Shown: one piece after another, positions 10,003 to 22,178 of the stretch
Position numbering within the stretch: position 1 is the stretch's first letter
Layout: each line of letters opens with the position of its first letter
Assembly: GCA_024220505.1 (NCBI GenBank)
Contig: JAKZZE010000035.1
Location: 248,001-312,000 of the forward strand
DNA from: Rhizopus arrhizus
Taxonomy: Eukaryota > Mucoromycota > Mucoromycetes > Mucorales > Rhizopodaceae
Length of the DNA: 64,000 bases
Direction: 5' to 3'
The notes under the pieces: model-generated
The model's input: the letters and a program-made list of their open reading frames with translations, nothing else
Told to the model about the DNA's origin: nothing
Database searches by the model: none
Translations under genes and position numbers: made by a program

Positions 10003-11528
10003 ATGTTTCTTTTCATCGTGTTTTTCTTTCTTCCAGTATTTGCAATTGTAGAAGAAGAGTCAAAACAAGTACAGGTTGGATCAGCCGAATTTTGGAGTCA
10101 GATTGTGGCCATCATATGTCTTGTTATATTGAGTGGCATCATCGCAGGTACATCATCCTATCCTCTCTTTGTCTTTATTCACATTTTTCTTTTCTTATAG
10201 GTTTAACTCTGGGTTTAGTAAGCAAAAAAAAAAAAGGGGCGATAGACAAGAGATGATAACCCTTTCTTTCTAGATGTCACTGGATGTCACCAATCTCAAG
10301 ATCCTTCAACTTGCCGGCACAAGAAAACAGCAGTATTATGCAACACGTATCCTGCCGATCCGTCAAAACGGCCACATCTTGCTCACCACCCTTCTGCTGA
10401 CCAACACAGTGCTGAACGAGACGTTGCCGATCTTGTTTGATGGCATCTTTTGCAAAGGTAACAGACACTGTCGATCGTCTCTCTTCTGATCTCTTGTAGG
10501 CTTCATCTCGGTCATCGTGTCCACCGTGCTGCTCGTGCTATTTTCGGAAATCATCCCACAGGCTGTCTTTTCCAAACACGGCCTGGCGATCGGTTCCCTC
10601 TTTGCCTTTCCTGTCCGTCTGCTGATTGGACTCTGGTTCATCGTGGCCTGGCCGATTTCTAAATTTCTCGATTGGATGTTGGGCGCACACGAAGGCTTTT
10701 CTTATACCGAGTCAGGTACGTTCTTGATCTTCTTGGACGCTATCTCACATTGATTAGAACTCGGTGCGTTGATTCAACTTCATGACATGACCAAGAACAA
10801 GCAAGGCTGTCTGAATCATCAGGTCTCTGTGATGGCACAAAATGTGCTGCAGATGCAAGAGAGAAAGGTCAGTGAGCTCCTGAGTTCCATGAGCCATCTC
10901 CTCTTCATACCCTCCGATACCCTCTTGAACCCTACCTTGATTTCTTCTTATATCAGCCACAAGTATACTCACATCTTGGTCTATGAATCCAAAGGATCCC
11001 TGATCGATGAAGACAGCGTCATCGGTGTCCTGACTCTCAGCGTAAGCTTTGAAAGAAAAGAAGGAACGATGGGGACTGATTCACTTGTTCTTTAGAACCT
11101 ATCCAAAGAAGAGAATTTTTCAAAACCTGCGGGAGAACTCGAACTGGAGCCGTGTCTCAAGGTGCACTCTTCGATTTACATCAGTCAGCTCATGACACTC
11201 TTGTCAGAAAGGTAAGCCCTGAAGAGGATCGGAAAGGGGAGGGGTCGAGACTGACCTGGGATTGATTAGGAAACAAGAAGAACAAGTGATCCTGGTCTAT
11301 CGAACCGAGCAAGAGATGGAACAATCCAAAGAGGTCAAGCCGATCCTGGTGACCCATGAGCGTTCACTCTCTTGCCGTCTCAAGAAATTCTTTGGTTATC
11401 TTTGTCACCAATGCAGTCATCAGGAAGACGAAGAAGAAGTAGACAAGTCTACGCTGACGATCGACGTCGGCTTGGTGGGTATGCTGACGACGCGTGATAT
11501 CCTTCATTATGTTTTATGTTCAAAATAA
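10003..11528 (+). CDS. CNNM/Mam3-family DUF21 membrane protein
   Basis: Seven exons (10003-10147, 10201-10217, 10274-10457, 10500-10715, 10758-11041, 11096-11211, 11270-11528), 406 residues. Mam3/CNNM proteins are linked to Mg2+ and metal homeostasis; yeast Mam3 is vacuolar. A signal/anchor starts the protein (MFLFIVFFFLPVFA). The DUF21 domain follows, with the hallmark GLTLGLMSLDVTNLKIL, LLLTNTVLNETLPILFDG and LFSEIIPQAVFSKHGL, and at least three more hydrophobic helices. Residues ~210-400 read as a CBS pair (SSMSHLLFIPSD, THILVYES, IGVLTL and VGMLTTRDILHYVL). Exon 2 is only 17 nt, encoding the conserved LTLGL. The 3' end lies 22 bp from that of the convergent sulfatase gene. Confidence 0.92.
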
Positions 11529-11550
11529 AAGTTGTGTAAATATTTATTGA

Positions 11551-13750
11551 TCAGTTGCCAAACCCATAAAAACCATACTCGGACCAGTCCACGGGGGTCT
11601 GGATGAGTTCCCTCGGTACCGCCACAGGTGCCAACGCATCCTCCTCGGGTACTTTGTGCCCCACGGTCGAGGGGGACGCAGGCACGAGCTTAAACAGGGC
11701 ATGGTAGGTCCCTGGCAGACTGGACTTTTTCTGCAAGACGACTTGAGACCGACGGTCTGGGCCAGAACAGGTCTGGTGGGTCACAAAGTGATGACCGATC
11801 TGAGGCACCTCGTTCAGAGGATCATAGTAAGGCAGACAGGCTTCGAATCGCATCGGTTTCAATTGCTCATAGTGTCCATCGTACTCTGCCCTTAACGCGT
11901 CCTTCAGGGTCTGGACACGTGCGTCCCCTGGATGTAAGGTCCGCCAAGGATCGCGACAGGTGTGGGCCCGACAGGACTTGAGGACGACCAAGAGAGCATC
12001 CAGACGAGAGACCAATTTGGCATCGGATGAAGCATAGAGATTGTTCATCTCAAATGGGTCCGTTTTCAAATCATACAGTTCATGTTCTCCCGTACACCAC
12101 ACCGTATACATATCTCATCATGCCATCAGTCTTTTTTTTTTTTTTTAAAAGAAACTTACAATCATAATCTTCCGCAATCACACGTACCGTCTTGTAAACA
12201 TTCGGACCAGGCACCGGCTGAGGTCTCGTGAAGATCTCGTCCAGTGCATGTGGCGTCCAGTATTCGACCGCAAAGCTTTCTTTGGAGACCGGTTGAGGAT
12301 GATGGGCCAGGGAGTGTGTCAGGGGCATCACACCGCCATCGACCCAGCGAGGAATCGGTGCGCCGGCGAGAGCAAGAAAGGTGGGTGCCAAATCATGATG
12401 AGCACTCACCCGATCACTCTTCTTTCCTTCTCGCACCCCCGGACCTCGGACGATCAAGGGCACACTAGACGACATCAGTCTCTGAACGGGGTGAATTGGA
12501 AGCACTTACTTGATGTCTTCCTCCAGATTGGAGGTCTTGCCGGGAAAGGAACGATGCTGACCGAGATGATAGCCATTGTCTGCACTGTAAACCACAAACG
12601 TATTCTCCAGCCGACCCTGTCTTTCCAACTCTTCCATCAGTGTGCCCACCATCTCATCCACCGCCTGTAACGCTCTCAGTCGATTCCTGTAGGCCTCATC
12701 CAGACCGTCCACTTCTTCTGCGCTCAACCGGTCCAGGTGTTTCCAAAACGAGGCCGTTTTCGACTGTCGCTTGGGATTAAAGTGTGGATGACGAGGAACT
12801 AGAGATGGGTCAGAGAGAGATTGAAAAAGTGGGGGGGTCTGACATCCTACTTACTTTTCACGTCTTGAAAGAGGTGAGCATGTCGAGCGGCCGGCACGGC
12901 TGGGCCGGTGGAGAGAGAACCATTGTCATGAATCGTGAATTGTGCATGAGGTGCCATGGGGGCCACTATACATCACGTTATTCGCCATCTCTTTTTCTTT
13001 CTCGGCTTACCCCACAAGAAGAACGGATCGGTCGTGTTTTCTAATCTTTTGAGTGCCGCTTTGGCCTTGGCATGAATCACGTCTGTTTGGTAGTGGTTCG
13101 GGTAGTAGACAGGGTCTTGTCCATCCTTTGAGAAGACGGCTGTGTTATAGATGTAGGTATAAGGGTCCACGAGTTGATCTTGGTAATCAAACCTAGTGGG
13201 ATCATTAGTCTCTTCATGTCTCCCCTCGATTCACTTTACCCCTTTGGAATCGGATGATTATAATTATTGACCGAGTATTGATTCATCAGTTTACCAATAT
13301 AATTCGTATGATAACCAGCCTAAATAAAATAAGATACAATCATTTTTTTTTTTTTCTTTTTTTTACTTTTTGTAACCAAATCGGTAAATAATCTTCACCC
13401 AATTTAAGTGAATTAAATCGATTGTATCCACCATAAGGAGGTGATACATCCGTAATACTTTTTAAAAATCAGCATAGAATCATGTGTAAAAAGAATAAAG
13501 CTTACTTTGTGTTGTGAGCATATTGTCCTCTCAACAAGCTGACACGACTCGGACAACAAAGAGAGACGGTAGCATAGTGATTTCTAAACGTCGTACCTTT
13601 TTCTACCAAGTGTTTTTGAACATTTGGCATATAATCCAGTGAATTGAGTTGATAGTCTTGATCATCAGTAAAGATAAAGACTATGTTCGGTTTCTCTGCT
13701 TGACTCAGGGAGATCAAAGTGAGCGTGAACAGAAAGAGGATGTGCTTCAT
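11551..13750 (-). CDS. Secreted sulfatase (arylsulfatase family)
   Basis: A multi-exon gene (at least eight exons; first ones 13506-13750, 13367-13457, 13240-13319, then from 13192) encoding roughly 590 residues. It should hydrolyse sulfate esters outside the cell or in the secretory pathway. A signal peptide (ILFLFTLTLISLSQA) is followed by KPNIVFIFTDDQD with the metal-binding Asp pair, and by LCCPSRVSLLRGQYAHNT, the sulfatase signature in which the second Cys becomes formylglycine. Later motifs are GYHTNYIGKLMN, TFVVYSADNGYHLGQH (metal/substrate loop), VPLIVRGPGV and ELYDLKTDPFEMNNL. All fit a fungal arylsulfatase / glucosamine-6-sulfatase-like enzyme; substrate cannot be told. Transcribed towards the CNNM gene. 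Confidence 0.9.
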
Positions 13751-14190
13751 GATGACAAGAAGAGAAAGAAATCGAGTTGGAAGCTTTTATCTCTTTCGAT
13801 TTCACATTACACAAAGGATAACCGAAAAAATGATTTGAATTGCGTAATCGTTCATTTCTCATTTTCTAAAGGATGGCATCATATGGCAAACTCAGTCTGT
13901 GCTTCTTTTTAAAAAAAAAAGGGATAAAATTTTTAATTGAGTTGTTAAAAAGAAATCCAATGTGAATGTAAATCACACTGTAAGTTTAGACTTTCAACTA
14001 TTCACTGATTTCATTCATTATCCCACCTTTTTTTTTTTTCCCCTTCTCTCAACTGAATGATAAAAGTTGTTTTTAAGAGAGAGAGAAAAATGAAGCTTAA
14101 GAAAAAAGATGAGATGGATAGAGAGAAAGCTTTGTAGAGTAAATCAAGATATTTTAAACAATGGAAATTCAGGGGATGAGACTGCTTTAT

Positions 14191-15512
14191 TTAAAAATAA
14201 GATGACTTTGTTGTGGCCCTTCTCCTTTTCACATACGCAAATGGTCCCAACTCCAATCCTTCTCTCTTTCTCTTCTTCATCTCTCCGTGAGCCTTGTCTT
14301 TGATCTGAACGTTGGTTCGAGAGACCAGTTTGGGATGAACATGTTCTTTGATCGTGACCCAAAAAGGACCCTTGACCTCTCTCAGGCCCTCTTCCAATGC
14401 CTCTTCTTCTTCTGCCGTCCAATTCTCACGTTCTTTTCTCAAATTTAACTCGGTCGGTTCATTCAGACTGATGTTGTTCGCATGCGTCATTCGAATCGCT
14501 CTTGTTTGACGTCTTTCAGTGTCAGGAGGACAGGTGGGCTCCCAAGGTTCTTCAAAGTCTGCTTCAATCAGTACGCGTGCACCAGGCAATTCGTCCATGA
14601 ATGACAAGGGTGTTTTACTATAAAGAAATCTATTCTTATCCTTTTCTTTTTTTTTTTTTTTTTATCTTTTTACTTTTCTTGAAACTTTTCTGGATGTTCA
14701 AGTCTTTCCTATAAACACAAGGTTTGTTTTTTGTTTCATCTTTCTCTTTCCTCTCATATTTTACTATTCTTTCTCTAATGTAAGCCAGTAGCTCGTCTGT
14801 CAGTGGTCTTGGTTGTGGTACATGCTCTGATACGATCCTCTTCAAGTCCCCTTTGATCTAATAAAAATAAGCATCCTCTTCCTTCCTTTCACAAGGCTCA
14901 CCTTTTTACGTATCGTGGCTGATTCGATCACAATCATCACATTATCATCATCCTCTGATAGATGAGGTCCATAACTCGAAAGATCCAAAGGAAAATGATC
15001 ATTCAAGAGTTGCAAGAGGTCATAACTCGCATCCTCTTTTAATCTTTCGATCGATTCATTTAAAAATAATTCTAAACGCAACTTGAAATAAAGCTGGACA
15101 TCTCTCTTGATTATCTTGCAACCAAAAGGTAAGATTGAGACAAAGAAAGCGTCCAAGGCTTCCTCGAGACCTTGACCGAGGATGAAGTGATAGGCAAAGG
15201 TAGCCAAGTTGATCGTCTCTACTTGTTTTTGAATCTCTTGTGCTTTTCTTTTTGGATAGCGTCCAGTGCTTCCTATCTCTTGGATCGTCCAATATTCCTT
15301 TTCTCCAAATAAAGATTCTTTTTTGTCTAAAGAAGAGGGGCGGAGAGAAAAAGTGAGTGGAGATTTTATAAAGTGGTGATTATACTTTTGACACTTGAAT
15401 AAAGACGCTTTAAAACTTCTTTGTTAATGTCTGAATCTTTTAATAAGTCGAGTAATTCTTTACTGTCTTCTTGTGTCTCTTTTAATATTTCTAAATTAAA
15501 TTTGGTTGACAT
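14191..15512 (-). CDS. TRF/Tbf1-like telobox Myb protein
   Basis: At least four exons. Start ATG 15512 (MSTKFNLEILKE), stop at 14191-14193. The middle part (from LATFAYHFILGQGLEE through LEEALDAFFVSILPFG to ATIRKK) is helical and matches the layout of a TRF-homology dimerisation domain. The C-terminal exon has a Myb/SANT repeat (NWTAEEEEALEEGL, GPFWVTIKEH) ending in NVQIKDKAHGE, which corresponds to the telobox third helix (consensus VDLKDKxRN). Proteins of this layout (TRF1/2, Tbf1, Taz1) bind double-stranded TTAGGG-type repeats at telomeres or promoters. The telobox differs from consensus at Val-Asp-Leu (here Val-Gln-Ile) and lacks the usual Trp-Arg, so binding specificity may differ. Domain call good, role inferred. 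Confidence 0.75.
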
Positions 15513-15676
15513 GCTGAGTTAAGAGAGAGAAAGAGAAAAGAGAAAAAAAATCACGCGTTCTTGACTGCTTTTAGGGAGTCATCCAGTGAAGAGGAAAAAA
15601 AAAAAGAAAAAGGGGGGGGGGGAAGGTGTACAGGATGAAAAAAAGGAATAGATTTATTGTAGACTTTACAAAAAAT

Positions 15677-16246
15677 TTAAAAATTGTTCTTTTTTGATTT
15701 CTTATCACTCGACTTCTTTTCCTTCTTGACCTTCTTCATCTTCTTTTCTTCTTCTTTTTCTTCAGGTTCCTTACGCTTATTCAGAGTGGATGATTCACCA
15801 GAGACCAAAGAGTCCTTGTAAGAAGCATTTTCTTTTTCAAATCGAACCTTTTCCTTTTGAGCTTGCTTCACATAAGGCTAAATAAAATGAGCACAGAGAC
15901 GCGTAGGGATGAGTCACTTACCATCTTTTCTTTTTCAGACAACTTATTCCACATCTCTCCTACGAATTTAGCAATCTCGATAGCTTTCATATCGGGATGT
16001 TCAGCCACCACTTTAGGACGTACAGCTTGTGTGTAGAGCATATAACTGGACAGGTTACGTTTGGGCGCATTAGGATCTTTTTCGACCTTCTTCTTCTTGG
16101 TCTCTGTTGGTTTTTCTGTCAACCGGTCGGCAAAACGGTAAAGACTGTTGGCGAGTTGTTCGATCGCTTGACGAAGCTAGCACCAGCAGGTTAGTCTGGC
16201 ATTTTTTTATATCTTTTATACCTCTTGACTTTTATCGGTAGACATT
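15677..16246 (-). CDS. HMG-box chromatin protein
   Basis: Three exons: 16223-16246 (MSTDKSQE), one from 16176, and 15677-15871. One HMG box reads DPNAPKRNLSSYMLY, followed by IEIAKFVGEMWNKLSEKEK, then PYVKQAQKEKVRFEKE, with the conserved Pro, aromatic and Lys residues that bend DNA. A short helical segment precedes it (LRQAIEQLANSLYRFADRL), and a Lys/Glu-rich tail follows (EEKKMKKVKKEKKSSDKKSK). An N-terminal helix plus one box plus a basic tail resembles fungal Hmo1/Nhp6-type architectural factors that act at rDNA and promoters. Exact orthology is uncertain. Neighbouring TRF-like and cyclin genes lie on the same strand with 160-bp gaps. Confidence 0.88.
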
Positions 16247-16410
16247 GGTTTCTGTGTGGGAAAGAAAAAGAGAAGAATGAGGAAGGTTGGGGGGCTCCCC
16301 ACATCTTCCCCCCCACCCCTCGCCTGCCTCTCACTTTGTTTCTCCTCCTCCCCGGGCCAGAGTGCCGGTCAAAGAGAAAAAAAAAGGGGGGACGGCGAAA
16401 AAATTAAGGC

Positions 16411-17084
16411 TCAGGGGGAGGCTGAAGGCAGAGGGGGATTGCAGATTTGTTTTTGCCCTGCGGTTGGAAAACAAAGGGAAAATGATCGGGACAAACAGAT
16501 GGGGTCTTTAGAGACAGCCTCCTGACTTTCTATTTTAATCTGGTTTTTTTTTATTTTCATCAAGACTTCTCCCAAATGATCTGTCGTCACCCAAAGATCA
16601 TAACGTAATAAACTCAAAAAGCTACGTTCCATACTGTTGATCTCTTTTGCGCTATAGACCGTCATCTCACTCAACCGACGACTGGTCAGGCTGTGTTGAT
16701 CAGAGAGGTATTTGGAACTGGTCAGGATCGAGGCCAGAAAGAGTCGGTAGGGTGTGTCATGAGCTCCCTTGGCTGTCGCTGGTAACTTTGTCTTGAGTCG
16801 TAATAAATAGAGGAGTGATAAGAGCAGGATGGGAGACGATAGCTTGGTTCGTTCGGATAGACTGTGGATGAACTCTTCCAGTGGAGGCAGTGATCTTGAT
16901 TTTTCGGTGGTTGTACAAGGCAAGAGGGTATGGGTTGTCAAGTGTATAAAGTCTTGTTAACCATAAATTGGTTGTTTGCTTTAGTTTTGTTATCTTTACA
17001 TCACCCACACACACACACACAAAAGGAAGAGAAAAAGAGAGAAGTGAGTTTACCTAATATGGATTCATTGCTTTCTTTATTCAT
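16411..17084 (-). CDS. Pho80/PCL-like cyclin
   Basis: Two exons, 17054-17084 and 16411-16952, 190 residues. The cyclin box is recognisable from PPLEEFIHSLSERTKL, LLLSLLYLLRLK, PYRLFLASILTSSKYLSDQ and INSMERSFLSLLRYDLWV, the pattern of the Pho80/Pcl cyclins (Pfam Cyclin family) that partner Pho85-type kinases. These control phosphate response, morphogenesis or cell cycle in known fungi. The Ala/Lys pair in SILTSSKYLSD (helix 3 contact) is present. The last ~30 residues (after IKIESQEAV) do not resemble the family and the stop at 16411 could lie in a read-through intron, so the C-terminus is uncertain. Confidence 0.83.
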
Positions 17085-17179
17085 TTTATAAATGATATTT
17101 CTTCTAATGCGGTTTATTAAAACATGTATAAAAAAAGGATTGACAAAAGAAGAAAAAAAAAAAAAGTGAGAGGTTTCAT

Positions 17180-17327
17180 CATGGCTTTTAAAGCAGGAAA
17201 ACGGAGAAGAGCAGCATCAAAAATTACTTTATTTAGTAAAACAAGAGTCATACCAATCAAACGCGTAGAGACAGGATCCTATGAAAGGAGGATGGATTTT
17301 CGGGTAACGATGATGGTCAAACAATGA
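17180..17327 (+). CDS. Possible small basic protein
   Basis: A 48-codon frame starting MAFKAGKRRRAASK and ending at TGA 17325-17327. It is very basic in the first third and has no hydrophobic segment. It could be a small gene, a first exon (a GT lies after DFR at about 17304), or chance. No family recognised, and downstream sequence to 18086 offers no convincing continuation. Confidence 0.25.
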
Positions 17328-17975
17328 ATTTATTTATTTTTAAAATCAGTGCTCTTTCTTCTTCCACATGTTATAGAATGGTAAATCGTCTCTTTTTATA
17401 ATGAAACAGGAAGAAGGGGAGAGGGTTTTTAAAAAAGTGTCATTCAACCTATGAATTAGAATGAAACCATTCTTTTAGAAATTTCCTTTTTTTTTTTTTC
17501 CATCTCCTTAAATGATGGTGGATGAAATACAGAGACTGGTTGATCATTTTTCTCCCTTTCTTTAGAGTTTCATCGGATGACAAATTTATGACAAATGCAG
17601 TGGTTACCATAGAAACCATCGGATTTTATTTTAAACACGACCCTTCTTTCGATCATTGTCTTTTGGTGATTGAATCATGATCCATCAAGTTCTGCTTTCT
17701 TGATTCAACTCAATCCATGACAGTAAGAAATGTTTAGTTTCTGAAAAACATTCCGTGGCTCCTGGACATCCTCCGCCAATCATATTCATCCAACCGATAT
17801 ATCCATCGAAAAAAAGCTCACCACTTTCTTCATGACATCCTTCCCTTCTCGATTCACTATCAATCCCTGATCTATCTTATTGTCAGGATCCTCTCATGTT
17901 CTTTTCTTTTTTACGGATAAATTTTTTGTGTATTCAGACGGAGATCGGCCGACCCGTTCGTGTTTTTTTTGCAAA

Positions 17976-18034
17976 ACGCGTAAAAAATTTATAATTCCAA
18001 CGCGACTTCAGTCACGCTTCAGAAAACTATAAAA
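17976..18034 (+). promoter_or_regulatory. MluI cell-cycle box and TATA box upstream of RNR2
   Basis: ACGCGT at 17976-17981 is the MCB recognised by MBF (Swi6/Mbp1-type) factors in yeasts. A second CGCGA core lies at 18001-18005 and a TATA-like CTATAAAA at 18028-18035. They sit about 110, 85 and 55 bp before the ATG of the ribonucleotide reductase gene, which is an S-phase MBF target in known fungi. Confidence 0.6.
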
Positions 18035-18086
18035 TCACACGAATTTTTCTCATTCTTTTTTTTTTATTATTATCACCCTTTCTATC

Positions 18087-19224
18087 ATGTCTATCGAATC
18101 TGCTACCAACAAACTTCAAGAATTATCTTTAAAGAAGAATGTGGATGATGAACAAGAAGAGATCCTTCGTGAAAACACGAGACGTTTCTGTTTATTCCCT
18201 ATTAAATACCACGAGGTAAGCAAGGACCTGTTCGATATCGATTCAACTAACCCCACATGATTTAGATTTGGCAATTCTATAAAAAGGCAGAAGCTTCCTT
18301 TTGGACCGCAGAAGAGATTGACTTGAGCAAGGATCAGCATGACTGGGAAAACAAAATGTCTGAAAACGAGCGTTTCTTTATCTCTCGTGTCTTGGCCTTC
18401 TTTGCTGGCTCAGATGGTATTGTGAATGAGAACTTGGTACAAAACTTTTGTGATGAAGTCAAGATTCCCGAAGCCAAATGTTTTTATGGTTTCCAGATCA
18501 TGATTGAAAATATTCATGCTGAAACTTACAGTCTCTTGATTGATACCTATATTAAAGATAACCAAGAAAAGGAAATGCTCTTTTCTGCTATCGATACCAG
18601 TAAGTACAACACAGTTCGCAATCTATCCCCGTTGCTCATCTCTCTACTCTAGTTCCCTGTATTAAACGTAAGGCAGATTGGGCCTTCAAATGGATCTCAT
18701 CCAACGAATCCTTTGCTGAACGTCTGGTCGCCTTTGCCGCTGTCGAAGGCATCTTCTTTTCTGGTTCATTCGCCTCCATCTTTTGGTTAAAGAAACGTGG
18801 TTTGATGCCCGGTTTGACCTTTAGTAATGAATTGATCTGTCGTGATGAAGGCCTTCACACCGACTTTGCCTGTCTCTTGTTCACCCACATCCGTAAACAA
18901 CCCAGTCAACAACGCGTCAAGGACATTATTGTAGAAGCAGTCGGTATCGAACAAGAATTCCTGTCGGATGCTCTGCCTGTTGCATTGATCGGTATGAACG
19001 CTACCTTGATGTGTCAATATATTGAATTCGTCGCTGATCGTCTCATGGTCGCTCTTGGATTCGACAAGATTTACAATGCTACTAACCCATTCGACTTTAT
19101 GGACATGATCTCCCTTCAAGGCAAGACCAACTTTTTTGAAAAGCGTGTTTCTGATTATCAACGTGCTGGTGTCATGAACAAGACACCTGTTGAAAAGACA
19201 TTCACTTTGGATGCTGACTTTTAA
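18087..19224 (+). CDS. RNR2: Ribonucleoside-diphosphate reductase small subunit (R2)
   Basis: Three exons, 18087-18215, 18266-18599 and 18653-19224, 344 residues. R2 carries the di-iron/tyrosyl radical used by the R1 subunit to reduce ribonucleotides to deoxyribonucleotides. Visible motifs: [12 protein letters not shown] (Asp ligand), [19 protein letters not shown], the radical/iron region [16 protein letters not shown] (Glu, His), then [33 protein letters not shown] (Glu, His ligands), and the C-terminal peptide FTLDADF that docks on R1. It is some 45 residues shorter at the N-terminus than yeast Rnr2. Start ATG 18087 is the first in frame. It is transcribed towards XPD, with their 3' ends about 190 bp apart. 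Confidence 0.96.
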
Positions 19225-19417
19225 ACACACTCCTTTCAAAAGCCCATTCATAAAAACAAAAAAAAAAACATTGTACATATCATTATCATGAAAAACCAAA
19301 AAAAAACACACCCCTTACTCATCTCAATTGAAATAAAAAACGATACTTTTATGATTTAATCCTTATTTTTATTTGGTTCATTCTCTCTTATAAAATTACA
19401 TGTACTGAAGCAGTTGT

Positions 19418-22178
19418 TTATTTTTTGTGTCGTTCTATATCTTTGACTGTCCACAATGAGACACCTGTTTGACTAGCTTCATAAGGTTGTGCCATCGTCC
19501 TCAAGAATTTCTTTGCAATGACAAGCGACATGTCTGTTGACAAGTTGGTGGATGCATCTGTCACATATTGGTTAATCCATTTTGGTAATTTGGCTCTTTT
19601 ATCTGCCCTTGCAAAACGCTTTTAAAAGAGTGAGTAAAATCAAAGGTGGAGAAAGAGAGCATACCTTATCTGCAAAGACCATCAGTCCATAATCCGTTTT
19701 ACCTCTCAACACTCTTCCGACACACTGAGCAGCATGACGCATGGCATCAAACGTCAAGAAATCATTTTCTCGAATATGTAAATTATCTCTTAAATACTCC
19801 AATCTTGCTTTCAAGATACGTGACTCTGTATACTGATACGGTATACCAAACATGATGACCGCACGTCCATAATTATGATCAAAATCGATTCCTTCCGACA
19901 CCTTCCCACGTGCGACAGACAGCAAGATCGCACCACGTCCATTATCACACGCCTTGCGATAATTCGCCAAGGCCAGACTGGTCTCAGCCGCATCCGGTGT
20001 CTCGACAAAGATCAACTTGTACTTCCACGCCTCGTTCAAGATACCCATATCATTCCACATGGACACGATCGATTCCATATAGAGATAACTAGGAAAGAAG
20101 CAGACCACTCCATCAGGTACAATCTTGGCAAACTCCACCATGATCTGTCCAAAGTTACGAACCACAGCAGGATCATTACGTACCTCGAATTTGGAACTCA
20201 CCGCGACCTGATCCGAACCACGGGTGATGACCATCGGAAGAAAACAGTTACGGGACAAGGTCATCGAGTAACTTTCCTGAACGACAGCTTCAAAGTTGAG
20301 CATCTTGGGATACATGTCCAAAGGTGACAAGGTGCCAGAGGTGATGACCACCGTACTGAATCGATCAAAGACGGGCTTGATGGCGATCGAGGCATCGAGA
20401 CATCTATGTCAAGGTTAGATCACATCGAGACTTTCTTTGTCAAACGTCTTACGTAAAGTGAAGGACTGGATTTGGTATGGTTGCCGTTTCATGTTCAAAG
20501 GGTTCGAGGATCAGCAAGAATCCCTTGTCATAAGTAGAGGTCAAGGTAGCAAAGGCAGCTACTTTTTGTAAGCTGGAAAAATGCTCAAGGTCGGTCAGTT
20601 CCAAGGTGCGAACAAGGCTGGACAAGCGTTCTGCACAAAACCTGAGCGGCTTTCGTTCAATGTACGTCACGTCCTTCAAGTGTTGTAAAAACGAAGCGGG
20701 CGTTTCTGCTACGACATGCATCACACGAAGACGCGTCTAGATCGGGTGTTATTAACAGCGCACGTTTACATCTTCATTACCTTCAAGTATTCAATAAATC
20801 TTCTTAAAAAGGCCACAAAATGTTCGGCTCTTCGGATATTGCCCGGTACAGCTTCCTTTAATAAATCATCAGGTAAGATAGGACTCGCCATAAATGTGTC
20901 TTCATCTCTTGCTGAGTTTGCATCTCGTAAACCTTCGACAAGTTTTGTATATTCATTCTTTAATCGCTCAGCATCTGTATTTTTAATTCTATACATACAA
21001 TGTTTTAGTCTCTGTAGACAATGCATAAAGGCAACAAGTATTTTTCTTTTTTACTCTTCAATTTTTTCTGATAAAACAGTTATACTTCTTGCACTAGCAT
21101 CTAACATGGGTCGTGTTAGATCAATACTTAATGACTCGATGCAAACGTTATCAATGTTGTGTGCTTCATCAAATACAACAATGCTATCCTTTGATAATTC
21201 TCTAGAGACAAGTTCAGCCACTTTGGGATCCAGCATATAGTGATAAGAATAGATAATCACGTTAGCAAAAGGTATCTACCAATACATCTGTCAGTCTATG
21301 GATGTAGTTTGATAAACACAAGTCACTTACGGCTCTTCTCACAAGGTAGTATGGACAATACCTCATCTTTCTCCCATAGGCTTTTAAATCTTCTAGTGTA
21401 TAAATGCCATTGGGTATGGGATTGGGGGAGTTAGCAGCTTCCAGTTGCTACAGTATATTTTATTTAAAAGATATATTTTTGAGATTGTGTTGTGATAAAA
21501 TACCTCATAAAAATCACACAGAGGCACTGGTGATTGATCAACTTCCATTGCATCTCCATCTTGTTCTTGCTCTGGTCTTCTTCTTACAGCCTTTGCACGC
21601 ACCCAACTCGCTGTTAAATTTCTACATTTTGAATCCACCGATCGACCTTTTCTTTCTTTGGAGACATCTGGGTTCAAGCACAAGTTTTTACGCGACGTAA
21701 GACCGATACCAAAGAACTCTTCTTGGATGCCCTGATCTCTTCTATACTCCATCAGTCGTTTCAATTCTCCCAATGCTTTGTCAATCTCTGGTACTGTACG
21801 TGAACAATAAACTAACTTTCGGTGTTTTTCAGGATATTGCTACAGAGAACAGGTAAGAACTTTTATGTGCGTGTGCATCTATGGTTTACCATTTGGTAAG
21901 CGACAATGAGAGATAATAAAGAAACAGTTTTCCCTGTACCCGAAGGCATTTCAAGAACACAGTGTCCCTATTGTTTCATTTAAGTATTCTATTGTTTGGC
22001 ACAAGTTTTCATTACCTCTGCATCCAGTGACCTTTTTAGATCGCACATGTATTGAAATTGTTCTGGGTATATTTTATCATATGGAAAGTGTACAATGAGG
22101 TCGTCAATGTTGAAACTAATATAGGTTAAAGAAAGGAATCAAGGGTTTTTCTTAAAGATTCTCCTTAATTTACATCAT
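19418..22178 (-). CDS. RAD3: TFIIH DNA helicase XPD/Rad3
   Basis: Many short exons, about 760 residues. XPD/Rad3 is the 5'-3' iron-sulfur helicase of TFIIH for nucleotide excision repair and transcription initiation. Motifs in order: [19 protein letters not shown], Walker [29 protein letters not shown], the FeS-cluster Cys set ([31 protein letters not shown]), the DEAH box [11 protein letters not shown], then [37 protein letters not shown] and [16 protein letters not shown]. The C-terminus is [13 protein letters not shown], stop at 19418. The first exon is only five bases (ATGAT, 22174-22178), spliced to TTTCAACATTG, which gives MIFNIDDL. One tandem alternative ATG does not change this. Confidence 0.94.
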
